In this document: positions 24,865 to 34,017 of the stretch, one piece after another | Position numbering within the stretch: position 1 is the first letter of the stretch | Layout: each line of letters starts with the position of its first letter | Assembly (NCBI RefSeq): GCF_039542035.1 | Contig: NZ_BAABHJ010000039.1 | Coordinates: 124,001-188,000, forward strand | Direction of reading: 5' to 3' | DNA from: Actinoallomurus liliacearum | GTDB taxonomy: Bacteria; Actinomycetota; Actinomycetes; Streptosporangiales; Streptosporangiaceae | Length of the DNA: 64,000 bases | Translations under genes and position numbers: made by a program | Notes under the pieces: model-generated | What the model saw: only the letters and a program-made list of their open reading frames with translations | Told to the model about the DNA's origin: nothing | Database searches by the model: none

Positions 24865-27522
24865 TTACAGCTCCCGCAGGACCTGCACGGCGGGACGGCG
24901 TGCCAGTCGCACGGCGGTGGCGGCCACCGCGGCCAGCGCCGCGACGGTGATCAATACGACGACCGTGAGATAGGGCCAGGGCACCGTCGGTGCCGACGGT
25001 GGCGGGTCGAAGACGCCGGTCAGCACCTTGACGAGCATCTGCGACACCAGCGCGCCGATCAGTCCGCCCGCGACCAGCCCGCCGATGGCCAGCGTGGCGG
25101 CCTCCCCGGACACGAAGCCGCGCAGTTGCCGCCGGTTCGCACCCAGGGCGGTCGCGATCGCGAAGGTACGACGTCGTTCGGCCAGGCCGAGCGCGAGCAC
25201 CAGCCCGCCGGAGGCCGCGGCGAGCAGCAGCGCGAACGTCAGCTCGACGCGGGTCAGCCCGGCCAGGTCGACGGCGGTCAGGCTCGAGCCGACCACCCGG
25301 CGGGTGGTGGCCAGATCCGTCACCGTGGCGGTGGGGCCGAGCAGGGAGCGGATCCGGTGGGCGACCGGAGCGATGTGTCGCCCGCCGGTGTCGACCAGGA
25401 ACGCGCCGATCGTGGCGCTGCCGGTCTTCTGCGCCACGTAGGCGGCGTTGGCGACCAGGAAGCTGTCCTTCGGCGCGGTCGGGAATTCCTTGACGATGCC
25501 GATGTAGTGGAACGGCACGGTGGTGAAGCGCTTGGTCCGGCCGTCCTGCAAACGGAGGTTGAGCAGGTCGCCGGGGCCTAGCTGGAAGTCCTTCACCGTC
25601 TCGGCCGATACCAGGATCGAGTCCGGCTTGGCCGCCAGGGTGCGGGTCAGTTGCTTCGCGGTGCCGCCGGTGAAGTAGGCGTCCTGCAGGGCGGTGGCGC
25701 CTCTGATGGTGCCGGGCCGGACGCCGTACAGGTCCTGCAGGTCCGAGCCGACATAGGCGAAGCGGTGCTGCAGCGGCTCGACGCTCTTGACCCCGGGCAC
25801 GGCGGCCAGTCTCCGGGCCTGGTCGGGGCCGACGGACGCGCCGGGCGATTCGGTCACGGTGACGTCGGCGCCGTTGGTCAGCTGGGCATCGACCTCGGCC
25901 TGCCGGCGGTAGGTGGAGTTGAAGGTCGCGGTCGAGGCGGCGAAGGCCACCGCCAGGGCGAGCAGCACGATGGACCGGGCCAGCAGCCGGCGCTGGCGCG
26001 CCATACTCCCGGCGACCGTACCCGACAGCCCACCGGCCAGCGGGCGGAGCCCGGCGCCGACGAGCCGCCGCCCCCTGCCGAGCAGCAGGTCGTACAGCCG
26101 CCAGGCGAGCAGCCCGGTGCCGAGCCACAGCAGCGCGGGCCCGGCGAACGCCCAGTACGACACCGAGATGGTCGGCTGTCCCTCGGGGGCCAGGACGAGT
26201 TGGTAGCCGTTGCGGCCGGTCACGGCGAACACCGCTCCGGCGGCGGCCAGCAGCACGAAGTCCAGCCCATAGCGGCTCCAGCCGGGTGCCCGGGTACGGC
26301 CGACGGTGAGGCGCCCGGCGCTCACGGTCATCGCCCGAGCGTCCCGGTACGCGGGCACCAGGACGGTGAGCGCGGCGATCACGAGACCGGCCACGGCGGC
26401 ACCCACGGTCCAGGCGACGGCGGTCGCCGTCGTGGCGCCAAAGCGCGCCGAGCCGAACGCCACCCTGCCGACCAGCGCCGCGACGGCGAGCCCCACGACG
26501 CTGCCGGCGACGCCCACCACGGCAGCCTCCACGGCCGCCAGCCACGTCACCTGGCGGACGGAGGCGCCGCGGGAGCGCAGCAGCGCTTGTTCGCGACGCC
26601 GCCGGGTCGCCCCGGCGCCCGCGATCGCGGCGGTCAGCAACCCGGCCAGGACCGCCCCGGGCAGGCCGAGGAACAGGAACAGAATCTGCGCGTACGCCGC
26701 GTCCTCGCGCGCGGAGCCCAGCGCCGCCCCCAGGTTGTTCCCGACCATGGCCCCGCCTGCGGTTCGGGCCTCGAGATTCCGGGCGGCCGCCGTGATGGCG
26801 GTGTAGGCCGCTGCCGGGTCCGAGGGCAGCGCGTGGGAGCGCCGGACGTGGAGCTGTGTGGTGACCAGGTCCGGGCGGGTCCTGGCCTGCGGATCGAACA
26901 CCTGGTGCCAGAGGGCCTGGGGCAGCAGGAGCACGTTGTCCGGCGGCGCCGACGGCTGGGAGCCCGGCGAAGCACCGACCTTCTGGAACAGCGAGTCGGC
27001 CTGCGGCAGGTCCACCACCCCGTCGACGCGCACGCGCGCCGGAGCCACGCCGACACGGCCCACGCTGATCGTGTCGCCGGGTCCGGCGTGCAGGTTGGCG
27101 GCGGTCTGCTGGGCCAGCAGCACGCCGGTCCCGGATCCGGTGAGCGTACGAACCTCGCCGGGGAAGGCCCGGAAGTAGCCGTCCGGCACGCCCAGCACGA
27201 CTCCGGACCCGGTGGTCTGGGCGGTCGGCCCGGTGTAGGTGAAGCCGCTGGTCTGCGCGAAACCCACCGGGAGGGCCTGCCGGGTCGCCGGATCGGCCCG
27301 TACGGTGCCGAGGACCGAGCCCGGATCGGTGCCGCCGGTCACCTGCACCTGCCAGTCGACCGCCACGCCGGAGGCGGCCCGTGCGGTCATGGTCGCCTTC
27401 GAAGCGGCGAGGAACGCGCCGAGGCAGGCGAGCAGCGCCACCGCGACCGCGACTCCGGCCGCTGCGGCGGCCATCCGGGCGGTGCGCCTGCGGACCAGGC
27501 CGTGGAGCCAGATCCAGATCAT
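24865..27522 (-). CDS. FtsX-like ABC transporter permease
   Basis: An 885-residue membrane protein with the FtsX/MacB layout: an N-terminal helix (RMAAAAAGVAVAVALLACLG), a large extracytoplasmic domain, a cluster of helices in the middle (FLFLGLPGAVLAGLLTAAI onward), a second outside domain and C-terminal helices ending in LARRPAVQVLREL. Such transporters move lipids, peptides or antibiotics out of the membrane. The ATG at 27522 overlaps the stop of the ATPase gene; AGGAGG lies 5 bp upstream. It is last in the lipoprotein-ATPase-ATPase-permease operon. Confidence 0.85.
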   Translation of the reverse strand: MIWIWLHGLVRRRTARMAAAAAGVAVAVALLACLGAFLAASKATMTARAASGVAVDWQVQVTGGTDPGSVLGTVRADPATRQALPVGFAQTSGFTYTGPTAQTTGSGVVLGVPDGYFRAFPGEVRTLTGSGTGVLLAQQTAANLHAGPGDTISVGRVGVAPARVRVDGVVDLPQADSLFQKVGASPGSQPSAPPDNVLLLPQALWHQVFDPQARTRPDLVTTQLHVRRSHALPSDPAAAYTAITAAARNLEARTAGGAMVGNNLGAALGSAREDAAYAQILFLFLGLPGAVLAGLLTAAIAGAGATRRRREQALLRSRGASVRQVTWLAAVEAAVVGVAGSVVGLAVAALVGRVAFGSARFGATTATAVAWTVGAAVAGLVIAALTVLVPAYRDARAMTVSAGRLTVGRTRAPGWSRYGLDFVLLAAAGAVFAVTGRNGYQLVLAPEGQPTISVSYWAFAGPALLWLGTGLLAWRLYDLLLGRGRRLVGAGLRPLAGGLSGTVAGSMARQRRLLARSIVLLALAVAFAASTATFNSTYRRQAEVDAQLTNGADVTVTESPGASVGPDQARRLAAVPGVKSVEPLQHRFAYVGSDLQDLYGVRPGTIRGATALQDAYFTGGTAKQLTRTLAAKPDSILVSAETVKDFQLGPGDLLNLRLQDGRTKRFTTVPFHYIGIVKEFPTAPKDSFLVANAAYVAQKTGSATIGAFLVDTGGRHIAPVAHRIRSLLGPTATVTDLATTRRVVGSSLTAVDLAGLTRVELTFALLLAAASGGLVLALGLAERRRTFAIATALGANRRQLRGFVSGEAATLAIGGLVAGGLIGALVSQMLVKVLTGVFDPPPSAPTVPWPYLTVVVLITVAALAAVAATAVRLARRPAVQVLREL

Positions 27523-28268
27523 CATGGCCTCCTGTCGTCCGCACCGGGGCCGGTGCCGCGCGTGGTGAGGCCGCCGTCGCGCATGGTCCATCGGTGGGGC
27601 AGCCGGGAGGCGATCTGGGAGTCGTGTGTGGTGACGATCAGCGCGGCCTCGAGCTCCTCCGCCGCTGTGAGGAGCACCGAGATGACGTGGCCGCCGGTCT
27701 CGTGGTCGAGCTGACCGGTGGGCTCGTCGGCCAGGATCAGCCTCGGCCGACCGGCGATCACACGGGCGACGGCGGCGCGCTGGGCCTGTCCACCGGACAG
27801 CTCCTCAGGAAGCTTCGGCCCCAGATCGGCGATCCCGACCCGCTCCAGAGCCACAGTCGCGCGCGCGGCGGCGGCCTCGGCGGACACGCCGGCGAACAGC
27901 AGCGGCAGGGCGACGTTCTCGGTGACGTCCAGTGTCGGGATGAGGCTGGGCCCCTGGAAGATCACGCCGATCAGGCCGGGTCTGCCGTTAGGGCCACCGC
28001 CGAGGCCCGGCCAGGCGATCGTCCCGCCGGTCGGAGCGTCCAGGCCCGCGATCAGGTGCAGCAGGGTGGACTTGCCCGATCCGGACGGCCCCATCAACGC
28101 CACACGCGCCCCGGGCGGCACTGTGCAGGACACGTCGTGCACGGCGACGACGGCCGTCGGACCGGCACCGAAGGTGCGCGCCACGTTCACGCACCGCACC
28201 AATGCACGGTCAGCGGGCGCGGCCGGCGCTCCGTCCGTCCGCGTGGTGGCACCATCGCGCACGCTCAT
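27522..28268 (-). CDS. ABC transporter ATPase (LolD/MacB type), copy 1
   Basis: A 248-residue ATPase with Walker A GPSGSGKSTLLHLIAGL, signature ELSGGQAQRAAVARVIAG, Walker B RLILADEPTGQLD and a switch His in VTTHDSQIA. The N-terminal 20 residues are polar and extra. It overlaps genes on both sides by 3-4 bases, which indicates coupled translation. It probably dimerises with the second ATPase to drive the FtsX-like permease. Confidence 0.9.
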   Translation of the reverse strand: MSVRDGATTRTDGAPAAPADRALVRCVNVARTFGAGPTAVVAVHDVSCTVPPGARVALMGPSGSGKSTLLHLIAGLDAPTGGTIAWPGLGGGPNGRPGLIGVIFQGPSLIPTLDVTENVALPLLFAGVSAEAAAARATVALERVGIADLGPKLPEELSGGQAQRAAVARVIAGRPRLILADEPTGQLDHETGGHVISVLLTAAEELEAALIVTTHDSQIASRLPHRWTMRDGGLTTRGTGPGADDRRP

Positions 28269-28978
28269 CAGACCACCTGCCCGTCACGGAGCCGGATGAC
28301 GCGGTCGGCGGCGGCGGCCACGGCCGGACTGTGGCCGGCCACCAGCACCGCCACCCCGGAGCGCGCGCGTTCGGCCAGCAGATCGAGGATCTGCCGCTCG
28401 GTGGCCGAGTCGAGTTCGCCGGTCGGCTCGTCCGCCAGCACCACGGCGGGATCTCCCGCCAGGGCGACCGCGAGCCCGGCGCGCGTCGCCTCACCGCCGG
28501 ACAGCCGACTCGGGTACGCCGCGCCACGCGCCGCCAGCCCCACCACGTCCAAGAGCGCGTCGACGGCACCGCGCCGACCTCGGGCGGCGAGCCGCTGGGC
28601 CAGCCGGACGTTCTGCCGGACGGTCAGGTGCTCGAGGAGGTTCCCGGATTGGAACACCAGCCCGATCATGCTGGCCCGCAGCCGGGTCCGTACGGTCTCG
28701 GGCTGATGGCTGATGCGTCGCCCGCCGACCACGACCGTGCCGCCGTCGGGCTCGTCCAACCCGGCCAGGCACGCCAGCAGAGTCGACTTGCCCGACCCCG
28801 AGGGCCCCACGACCGCCACCAGCTCCCCGGCGCGCAGCGACAAGGACACGCCGCGCAGCGCCAGCGTCTCCTCGTCCCCGGCGCGGAAGAAGCGGTAGAG
28901 CGTACGGGCCGACAACACGACGTCGTCTCCCGGATCGGTGACCTCACCGGCCGTGGAAGTGGTCGCGCCGAGGCTCAT
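28268..28978 (-). CDS. ABC transporter ATPase, copy 2
   Basis: A 236-residue ATPase: Walker A GPSGSGKSTLLACLAGLDEP, Q-loop LVFQSGNLLEHLTV, signature RLSGGEATRAGLAVALAG, Walker B AVVLADEPTGELD, switch His in VAGHSPAVAA. The ATG at 28978 overlaps the lipoprotein stop (ATGA). The signature is SGGEATR rather than SGGQxQR, and the normal VTHD-type switch reads VAGHS, so the two ATPases are diverged and may form an asymmetric pair. Confidence 0.9.
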   Translation of the reverse strand: MSLGATTSTAGEVTDPGDDVVLSARTLYRFFRAGDEETLALRGVSLSLRAGELVAVVGPSGSGKSTLLACLAGLDEPDGGTVVVGGRRISHQPETVRTRLRASMIGLVFQSGNLLEHLTVRQNVRLAQRLAARGRRGAVDALLDVVGLAARGAAYPSRLSGGEATRAGLAVALAGDPAVVLADEPTGELDSATERQILDLLAERARSGVAVLVAGHSPAVAAAADRVIRLRDGQVV

Positions 28979-29598
28979 CGCAGCCACCGCAGGGAATCGG
29001 TGATGGTCCGCCACGGATCGACGTTGTCGGCGCCCACCGGACCCGACAAAGTGAGGATCGCCTCATTGCCGGCCTTCCAGAACTCATAGCGCTCGACCGC
29101 GTCCTGGGTGGTCTTGCCGGTCACCGGGTTGGCGGGAGACTGGGCCCGATAGGTGATTCGTACGACGGGGCCCGCCTTCCGCTGCACCAGCGTCACATCG
29201 CCCGGCGTGAATCCGGGACTGGAGGACCGGATCTGAGGCAGCTCGGTCGCCCGCACCGATGTCACGGTCGGTGCGCCGGCCGCCGGGCGCGCCTCGACAC
29301 GGACGGTGTTCAACTTGTCGGTGAACGCCGTCGCGGACCCGTTCTGGCTTCGCGCCCAGCCTTCGGGGACCTTGACGGTGAACAGGCCGCCGGCCGCGGT
29401 GAACGGCACGAAGACCTGGCTGTCGGGGATGTCACCGGGAGGGTTGGTCTCTTTCGGCGTAGGCGGCGGCGAGGGCGCGCGGGCAGCGGTTCGGCCTGAG
29501 GCGGCGACCGACTGACCGTTTCCGCCGCCGCATGCGGCCAACGCTGCGACGAGCACAACCGCGCCCCCGACGTGGATCACACTTCGAGGAGCTGTCAT
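28975..29598 (-). CDS. Lipoprotein of the ABC operon
   Basis: A 207-residue exported lipoprotein: basic start, hydrophobic core VVLVAALAAC with a lipobox at LAAC, a Gly/Pro/Ser spacer, then a compact domain (FTVKVPEGWARSQNGSATAF) resembling LpqN/PsbP-like lipoproteins of actinobacteria. It is first in the ABC operon, divergent from the kinase gene, with the 55-bp promoter module 46 bp upstream. A substrate-capture or stress-sensing role for the transporter is inferred. Confidence 0.75.
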   Translation of the reverse strand: MTAPRSVIHVGGAVVLVAALAACGGGNGQSVAASGRTAARAPSPPPTPKETNPPGDIPDSQVFVPFTAAGGLFTVKVPEGWARSQNGSATAFTDKLNTVRVEARPAAGAPTVTSVRATELPQIRSSSPGFTPGDVTLVQRKAGPVVRITYRAQSPANPVTGKTTQDAVERYEFWKAGNEAILTLSGPVGADNVDPWRTITDSLRWLR

Positions 29599-29643
29599 GA
29601 GCGGCCCCCGATCTTTCTGAGAAATCCATCCGTCGCACCCGAC

Positions 29644-29698
29644 GCTAGGAACCTCCCGGTTAGCCGACCTGGCCCCGATGGCTAGACAACGGCAAAAT
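29644..29698 (-). promoter_or_regulatory. 55-bp promoter module, copy 1 (lipoprotein/ABC operon)
   Basis: Read on the minus strand it begins ATTTTGCCGT, contains GTCTAGCCATCGG and GGCTAACCG, and ends TTCCTAGC. It matches the segment 31113-31167 on the plus strand at 46 of 55 positions without gaps. CTAGCC and CTAACC about 22 bp apart look like the direct half-sites of an OmpR-type regulator. Confidence 0.7.
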
Positions 29699-29782
29699 CA
29701 GTGGTCGGAGCGGTCCCATCGGCGACTGTGACGGCAGACTGGCAGCAGGCCCGCAATCGGCAGTCGCTTGAAGGGGACGGGC

Positions 29783-31069
29783 GTGCGCAGACGCATCGTG
29801 ACCTTGGCGGTGCTGGCCGCCGTCCTGGCGATCAGCCTGTTCGGCGTGCCGTTCGCCATCGGCCTGGCGCGCTCGTACATCGCCGATGAGCGAGCGGAAC
29901 TGTCGCGGCTGGTCACGGGCGCGACTGTCGCGGTGGCGCCCGCGCAGTTGGCCGGAGGCGATCCCATCGAGTTGCCCCGCACCGAACCCGACATGACCCT
30001 CGGCGTCTACGACGCCTCCGGGCGAAAGATCACCGGTCGCGGACCGGTCCACGCCGACGGAGCGGTCCGTGCGGCGCTGCGCGGTAGTGCAGCCAACGAA
30101 TCCAGGGGGCCCGACATCGTCGTCGCCGTGCCGGTCGCGGACAACGAACGCGTCACCGGTGCGATCCGCGCGGCCACCGGCAAGCAGGTCGTCTACCGGC
30201 GCATCGCGCGGACCTGGCTCATCATGCTGGGGGTCGCCCTACTGGCGGTCGGCCTCACCGCGATCCTCGCCCAGCGCCAGGCCCGGCGCCTGGCCCGGCC
30301 GCTGGAGGAGATGTCGGCCGACGCCCAGCGACTCAGCGACGGCGACCTGAGCGTACGGACCCGGCCCAGCGGAATCCCCGAGATCGACTCGGTCTCCGCC
30401 AGCCTCAACGCCACCGCCGAACGCCTCGGCGACCTGCTCGCCCGTGAACGTGCCTTCTCCGCCGATGCGTCCCACCAACTGCGCACACCGCTGACCGGCC
30501 TGCGGCTCACCCTCGAGGCCATGCGGGACACCCCGGCGGGGGCCTCCGAGAAGGCGATCACCACGGCCATCGCCGCGACGAATCGCCTCCAGACGATCAT
30601 CGACGATCTGCTCGCCCTGGCGCGCGACGTCCCCGATCACAGCGGGACCCTCGACGCCAAGGTCCTCATCGACGAGATCCGCCAGAACTGGCACGCCGGC
30701 CTGGCCGCCCACGGCCGCCCGCTGCGCCTGACCATCGAACCGGACCCACCGTCCGCCCACGCCTCCACCGCGGCCGTCCGCCAGATCCTCAACGTCCTGA
30801 TCGACAACGCCGCACGACACGGCGCGGGCCCGGTCACGGTCAGCGTCCGCGACGCCGGGGACGCCCTCGCCGTCGACGTCGTCGACGAGGGCCCCGGCAT
30901 CAGCCGGCCTCCGGACGAGATCTTCCGCCGCCGCGCGGCAGGGACCCCCGGACACGGCATCGGCCTGGCCATGGCCCGCAGTCTCGCCGAGGCCGAAGGC
31001 GGTCGCCTGCTCCTGACCCGCCCCGTGCCCGCGACGTTCACCCTCCTGCTCCCACTGGCGCGGGACTGA
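29783..31069 (+). CDS. Sensor histidine kinase
   Basis: A 428-residue membrane kinase: helix near residues 5-27, a short extracytoplasmic domain of about 110 residues, a second helix near 138-160 (LIMLGVALLAVGLTAILA), HAMP, then HisKA with His231 (ASHQLRTPLTGLRLT). The ATPase boxes are NVLIDNAARHG, DEGPGI and GHGIGLAMARSLAEAEGG. The GTG at 29783 follows AAGGGGAC. It is the likely partner of the response regulator at 24163. The small outside domain suggests sensing of an envelope ligand or a partner such as the adjacent ABC system. Confidence 0.88.
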   Translation: MRRRIVTLAVLAAVLAISLFGVPFAIGLARSYIADERAELSRLVTGATVAVAPAQLAGGDPIELPRTEPDMTLGVYDASGRKITGRGPVHADGAVRAALRGSAANESRGPDIVVAVPVADNERVTGAIRAATGKQVVYRRIARTWLIMLGVALLAVGLTAILAQRQARRLARPLEEMSADAQRLSDGDLSVRTRPSGIPEIDSVSASLNATAERLGDLLARERAFSADASHQLRTPLTGLRLTLEAMRDTPAGASEKAITTAIAATNRLQTIIDDLLALARDVPDHSGTLDAKVLIDEIRQNWHAGLAAHGRPLRLTIEPDPPSAHASTAAVRQILNVLIDNAARHGAGPVTVSVRDAGDALAVDVVDEGPGISRPPDEIFRRRAAGTPGHGIGLAMARSLAEAEGGRLLLTRPVPATFTLLLPLARD

Positions 31070-31112
31070 GCGGGGTACGGCCGTGACGGCGCGCGAGTCC
31101 GCCGCCGAGCGC

Positions 31113-31167
31113 ATTTTGCCGTCGTCTAGCCATCGGAATCGAGTCCGCTAACCGCGAGCTTCCTAGC
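31113..31167 (+). promoter_or_regulatory. 55-bp promoter module, copy 2 (lyase gene 1)
   Basis: Plus-strand copy of the module at 29644-29698: ATTTTGCCGTCGTCTAGCC, then CGCTAACCGCGAG and TTCCTAGC. It lies 46 bp before the ATG at 31213, the same distance as copy 1 has from the lipoprotein start, which strongly suggests a shared promoter and activator site. Confidence 0.72.
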
Positions 31168-31212
31168 TTGAGGGGTGGGATGGGAAACGCATCCATGTCT
31201 CGGGGGGGAACC

Positions 31213-32124
31213 ATGGATTCGACAACGCAAGACAGGCTCACCGGCTCACTGTCCGAGACGGCGCGGCCCGGGGAACGATTGCGCCAGGCGATCGCCTCGC
31301 CGGAGGTCACGGCGCTGATCGGGATATTCGACATGCTCTCGGCTTCGGTGGCGGCCCGGCACTACAACGGCCTGTTCGTCTCCGGATTCGGGTTCTCGGC
31401 CTCGTACTACGGGCTTCCCGACATCGGCTTCATCGCCTGGCCCGACATGGTGAACTTCGTCCAGCGGCTGCGGCTGGCCTTTCCCGCTCATCACCTCCTG
31501 GTCGACATCGACGACGGTTACGCCGACCCGGAGGTCGCCTGCCACGTCGTCCGGCAGCTGGAAGCGATCGGCGCCTCCGGAGTGATCCTGGAGGATCAGA
31601 AGCGGCCACGGCGCTGCGGTCACGCCGAAGGAAAACAGATCCTCCCACTCGAGGAGTACCTCGAGAAGCTGACCCTCGTACTGCGGACGCGCGGCGACCT
31701 GGTCGTGGTCGCCCGTACCGACGCCACCGAAGAACCCGAGATACTACGCCGCGCGGCCGCGCTCGCGGCCACCGACGCGGATGCCGTGCTGGTCGACGGC
31801 ATACCCGCCGCCGAGCTGATCACCAAGGTCCGGGCCGTCGTCCAGGGCAAGCCGCTGCTGTTCAACCAGATGGCCGGCGGGAAGTCTCCCCGGCTGTCGC
31901 TCCCCGAACTGGGGGAACTCGGGGTCGACGTTGCCATCTACAGCGCGCCCTGCCTCTTCGCCGCGCAGGAGGCGATCGACAGGGATCTCGTCGCGCTGAA
32001 GGAACGCGAGGGGCGGCTTCCCGAGCCGCGCCCGGGCGCGGTCGGCGTGGCCGCCGCGACCGCCCTCCTCGAACGCAACATCAGCCGGCATCAGCCGCGT
32101 TCTCACGTTCCCCCGCAGGCCTGA
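31213..32124 (+). CDS. Isocitrate lyase/PEP mutase superfamily protein, copy 1
   Basis: A 303-residue TIM-barrel enzyme: IGIFDMLSASVAARHYNGLF, metal-binding LLVDIDDGYADPEVA, EDQKRPRRCGHAEGKQ and VVARTDA. The Cys in RRCGH corresponds to the KKCGH catalytic loop of isocitrate and methylisocitrate lyases, so a C-C lyase reaction is more likely than PEP mutase chemistry. The ATG at 31213 has a strong G-rich ribosome site. A close paralogue of equal length lies inverted at 33046-33957. The substrate is unknown. Confidence 0.82.
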   Translation: MDSTTQDRLTGSLSETARPGERLRQAIASPEVTALIGIFDMLSASVAARHYNGLFVSGFGFSASYYGLPDIGFIAWPDMVNFVQRLRLAFPAHHLLVDIDDGYADPEVACHVVRQLEAIGASGVILEDQKRPRRCGHAEGKQILPLEEYLEKLTLVLRTRGDLVVVARTDATEEPEILRRAAALAATDADAVLVDGIPAAELITKVRAVVQGKPLLFNQMAGGKSPRLSLPELGELGVDVAIYSAPCLFAAQEAIDRDLVALKEREGRLPEPRPGAVGVAAATALLERNISRHQPRSHVPPQA

Positions 32125-32290
32125 GCGCTCACCCGGTGCCCCGATCGGCGGAAGCGTCATTGGCGAGTATGCAGGCGATGGCCTGGTCGATCGGGAGCTG
32201 GCACCCTCGTCGAACACCGTGAGAGAAGCTGAACCTCGGCTACCTGGTGGCCGAGCTGTGCTTCGCCGTCTACCTCGCGGTCTCGCGTGT

Positions 32291-33049
32291 CTACTTCCGG
32301 ATGAGCACGAGGTTCGCGATGGCGGTGAGTCCTGCCGTCACGATCACGCTTCGAAGTACAGCGGGTGGTAGCCGTCGGCCAATGCCTGCGCCGATGTGGC
32401 CTCCGAGGAGGGAGCCGATGGCGATGCAGCCGACGGCCGGCCAGGCGATCGGGGCGGCCGCGAGGAAGATGATCGCTGCGGTCAGGTTGACCAGGCCGAC
32501 CAAGACGTTCTTCATCGCGTTGAGCCGTTGCAGGTCATCGGGGAGGCACAGGCTGAGGGTGGCGATGAGCAGCACGCCTTGGGCGGCGCCGAAGTATCCG
32601 CCGTAGGCGCCGCATCCGGCGACGGCCAGCGCCGGGACGGGCCCCGTGCCGTAGTGGTGCCGGTCACTGGCCGCCATGCGGCGTGCCGTTCGCGGCTGGA
32701 TGACGACCAGGACGAGCGCGGCCGTGACGAGGACGGGGACCGCCGCGGAGAAGACGGACGCGGGCAGCGTCAGCAGCAGCAGACCACCCAGCGTGCCTCC
32801 CAGGAGGGAGGCCACTACCAGTCTGGTGAGGCGCATGCGCTGGCCTGCGAGCTCGCTCCGGTACCCGTAGGCACCCGACAGTGATCCGGGTATGAGCCCC
32901 AGGGTGTTGGACACGTTCGCCGTGACCGGTGGATAGCCGAGGGCGAGCAGGGTCGGGAACGTGATGAGCGTTCCGGATCCCACGACCGTGTTGATCGCTC
33001 CGGCGGCGACACCGGCCAAGGTGGTGGCGATCGCCTGTGCCGGAGTCAC
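32291..33049 (-). CDS. TauE/SafE-family membrane exporter
   Basis: A 252-residue protein with about eight hydrophobic helices and the family repeats (AINTVVGSGTLITFPTLLALGYPPVTANVSNT and YFGAAQGVLL). Members export sulfite, sulfoacetate or other small organic anions. The GTG at 33049 overlaps the stop of the upstream lyase gene, so the two form an operon, which suggests that the exporter handles the lyase product or substrate. It converges with lyase copy 1; 166 bp between them hold no clear gene. Confidence 0.82.
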   Translation of the reverse strand: MTPAQAIATTLAGVAAGAINTVVGSGTLITFPTLLALGYPPVTANVSNTLGLIPGSLSGAYGYRSELAGQRMRLTRLVVASLLGGTLGGLLLLTLPASVFSAAVPVLVTAALVLVVIQPRTARRMAASDRHHYGTGPVPALAVAGCGAYGGYFGAAQGVLLIATLSLCLPDDLQRLNAMKNVLVGLVNLTAAIIFLAAAPIAWPAVGCIAIGSLLGGHIGAGIGRRLPPAVLRSVIVTAGLTAIANLVLIRK

Positions 33050-33957
33050 AGCGCGGCCTGGACGGGTGGCTGCGCCTTGGGGTGATGGCGGCTGATGTTG
33101 TCTTCGAGCAACTCGGTGGAGGCCGCCACGCCGATAGCGCCCGGGCGCGGGTCGGCGAGCCGCCCCTGGCGTTGCTTCAGCCCGATCAGCGCTTGGTCGA
33201 TGGCCTCTTGGGCGGCGAACAGGCAGGGGGTGCTGTAGATCGCGACGTTCACCCCAAGCGCCTGCAACTCCGGTAGGGACAGCCTGGGCGACTTCCCGCC
33301 GGCGATCTGGTTGAACAGCAGAGGCTTGTCTCCGACGACCGAACGGACCCTGGCGATCTGATCGGCGGTGCGAACGCCGTCGACGAGGACGACGTCGGCG
33401 TCGGTCGCGGCCAGCGCCTGGGCCCGACGCATGATGTCGGCCTCGTCGGTGGCGTCGGTACGCGCTACCACCACCAGATCGCGGCGGGTGTCCAGGACCA
33501 TCTCCAGCTTCGTCAGATACTCCTCCAGAGGAAGGACCTGCTTGCCGTCGGCGTGGCCGCACCGGCGGGGACGTTTTTGGTCCTCCAGGATTACGCCGGA
33601 GGCGCCGATCGCTTCCAGGTGCTCGACTACGTGACAGGCGACCTCCGGGTCGCCGTACCCGTCATCGATGTCGACCAGCAGATGCTGGCGGGGGAAGGCC
33701 AGCCGCAGCCGCTGGACGAATCCGACGATGTCGGGCCAGGCGATGAATCCGATGTCCGGCAGGCCGTAGTAGGAGGCCGCGAACCCGAATCCGGAGACGA
33801 ACAAGCCGTCGTAGTGCCGGGCCGCGACCGACGCCGAGAACATGTCGAAGACCCCGATCAGCGGGGTGATCTCCTCGGCGGCGATCGCAGCGCGCAACCG
33901 CCGGCCCGGGCTGACGGCCGTGTGCGGCATCTGGGCGAGGAGCTGAGATTGCACCAT
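33046..33957 (-). CDS. Isocitrate lyase/PEP mutase superfamily protein, copy 2
   Basis: A 303-residue paralogue of the protein at 31213, sharing VFDMFSASVAARHYDGLF, DIDDGYGDPEVACHVVEHLE and RPRRCGHADGKQ. The ATG at 33957 follows AAGGAG; an earlier GTG at 33975 is less likely. It is coupled to the TauE gene. The two lyases differ mainly at their N-termini and in helices near the C-terminus, so they may act on related substrates or form a mixed oligomer. Confidence 0.82.
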   Translation of the reverse strand: MVQSQLLAQMPHTAVSPGRRLRAAIAAEEITPLIGVFDMFSASVAARHYDGLFVSGFGFAASYYGLPDIGFIAWPDIVGFVQRLRLAFPRQHLLVDIDDGYGDPEVACHVVEHLEAIGASGVILEDQKRPRRCGHADGKQVLPLEEYLTKLEMVLDTRRDLVVVARTDATDEADIMRRAQALAATDADVVLVDGVRTADQIARVRSVVGDKPLLFNQIAGGKSPRLSLPELQALGVNVAIYSTPCLFAAQEAIDQALIGLKQRQGRLADPRPGAIGVAASTELLEDNISRHHPKAQPPVQAAL

Positions 33958-34017
33958 TGAGGACTCCTTGATCACCTTTTGTTGGTCGCCCGCGCTTTCG
34001 CGGAGGTCAGGTGGCCG

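Noticed and set aside
24815..27544. 909-codon minus-strand frame overlapping the permease in another frame
   Set aside because: Arg/Gly-rich out-of-frame reading of the permease gene; high GC keeps it open by chance.
25651..27714. 687-codon plus-strand frame opposite the ABC permease
   Set aside because: Extremely Gly/Arg/His-rich, no motif, opposite a clear FtsX-like permease.
31213..33957. PEP mutase of a phosphonate pathway
   Set aside because: The catalytic loop carries RRCGH (lyase-type Cys) and no phosphonopyruvate decarboxylase or other phosphonate gene is nearby.
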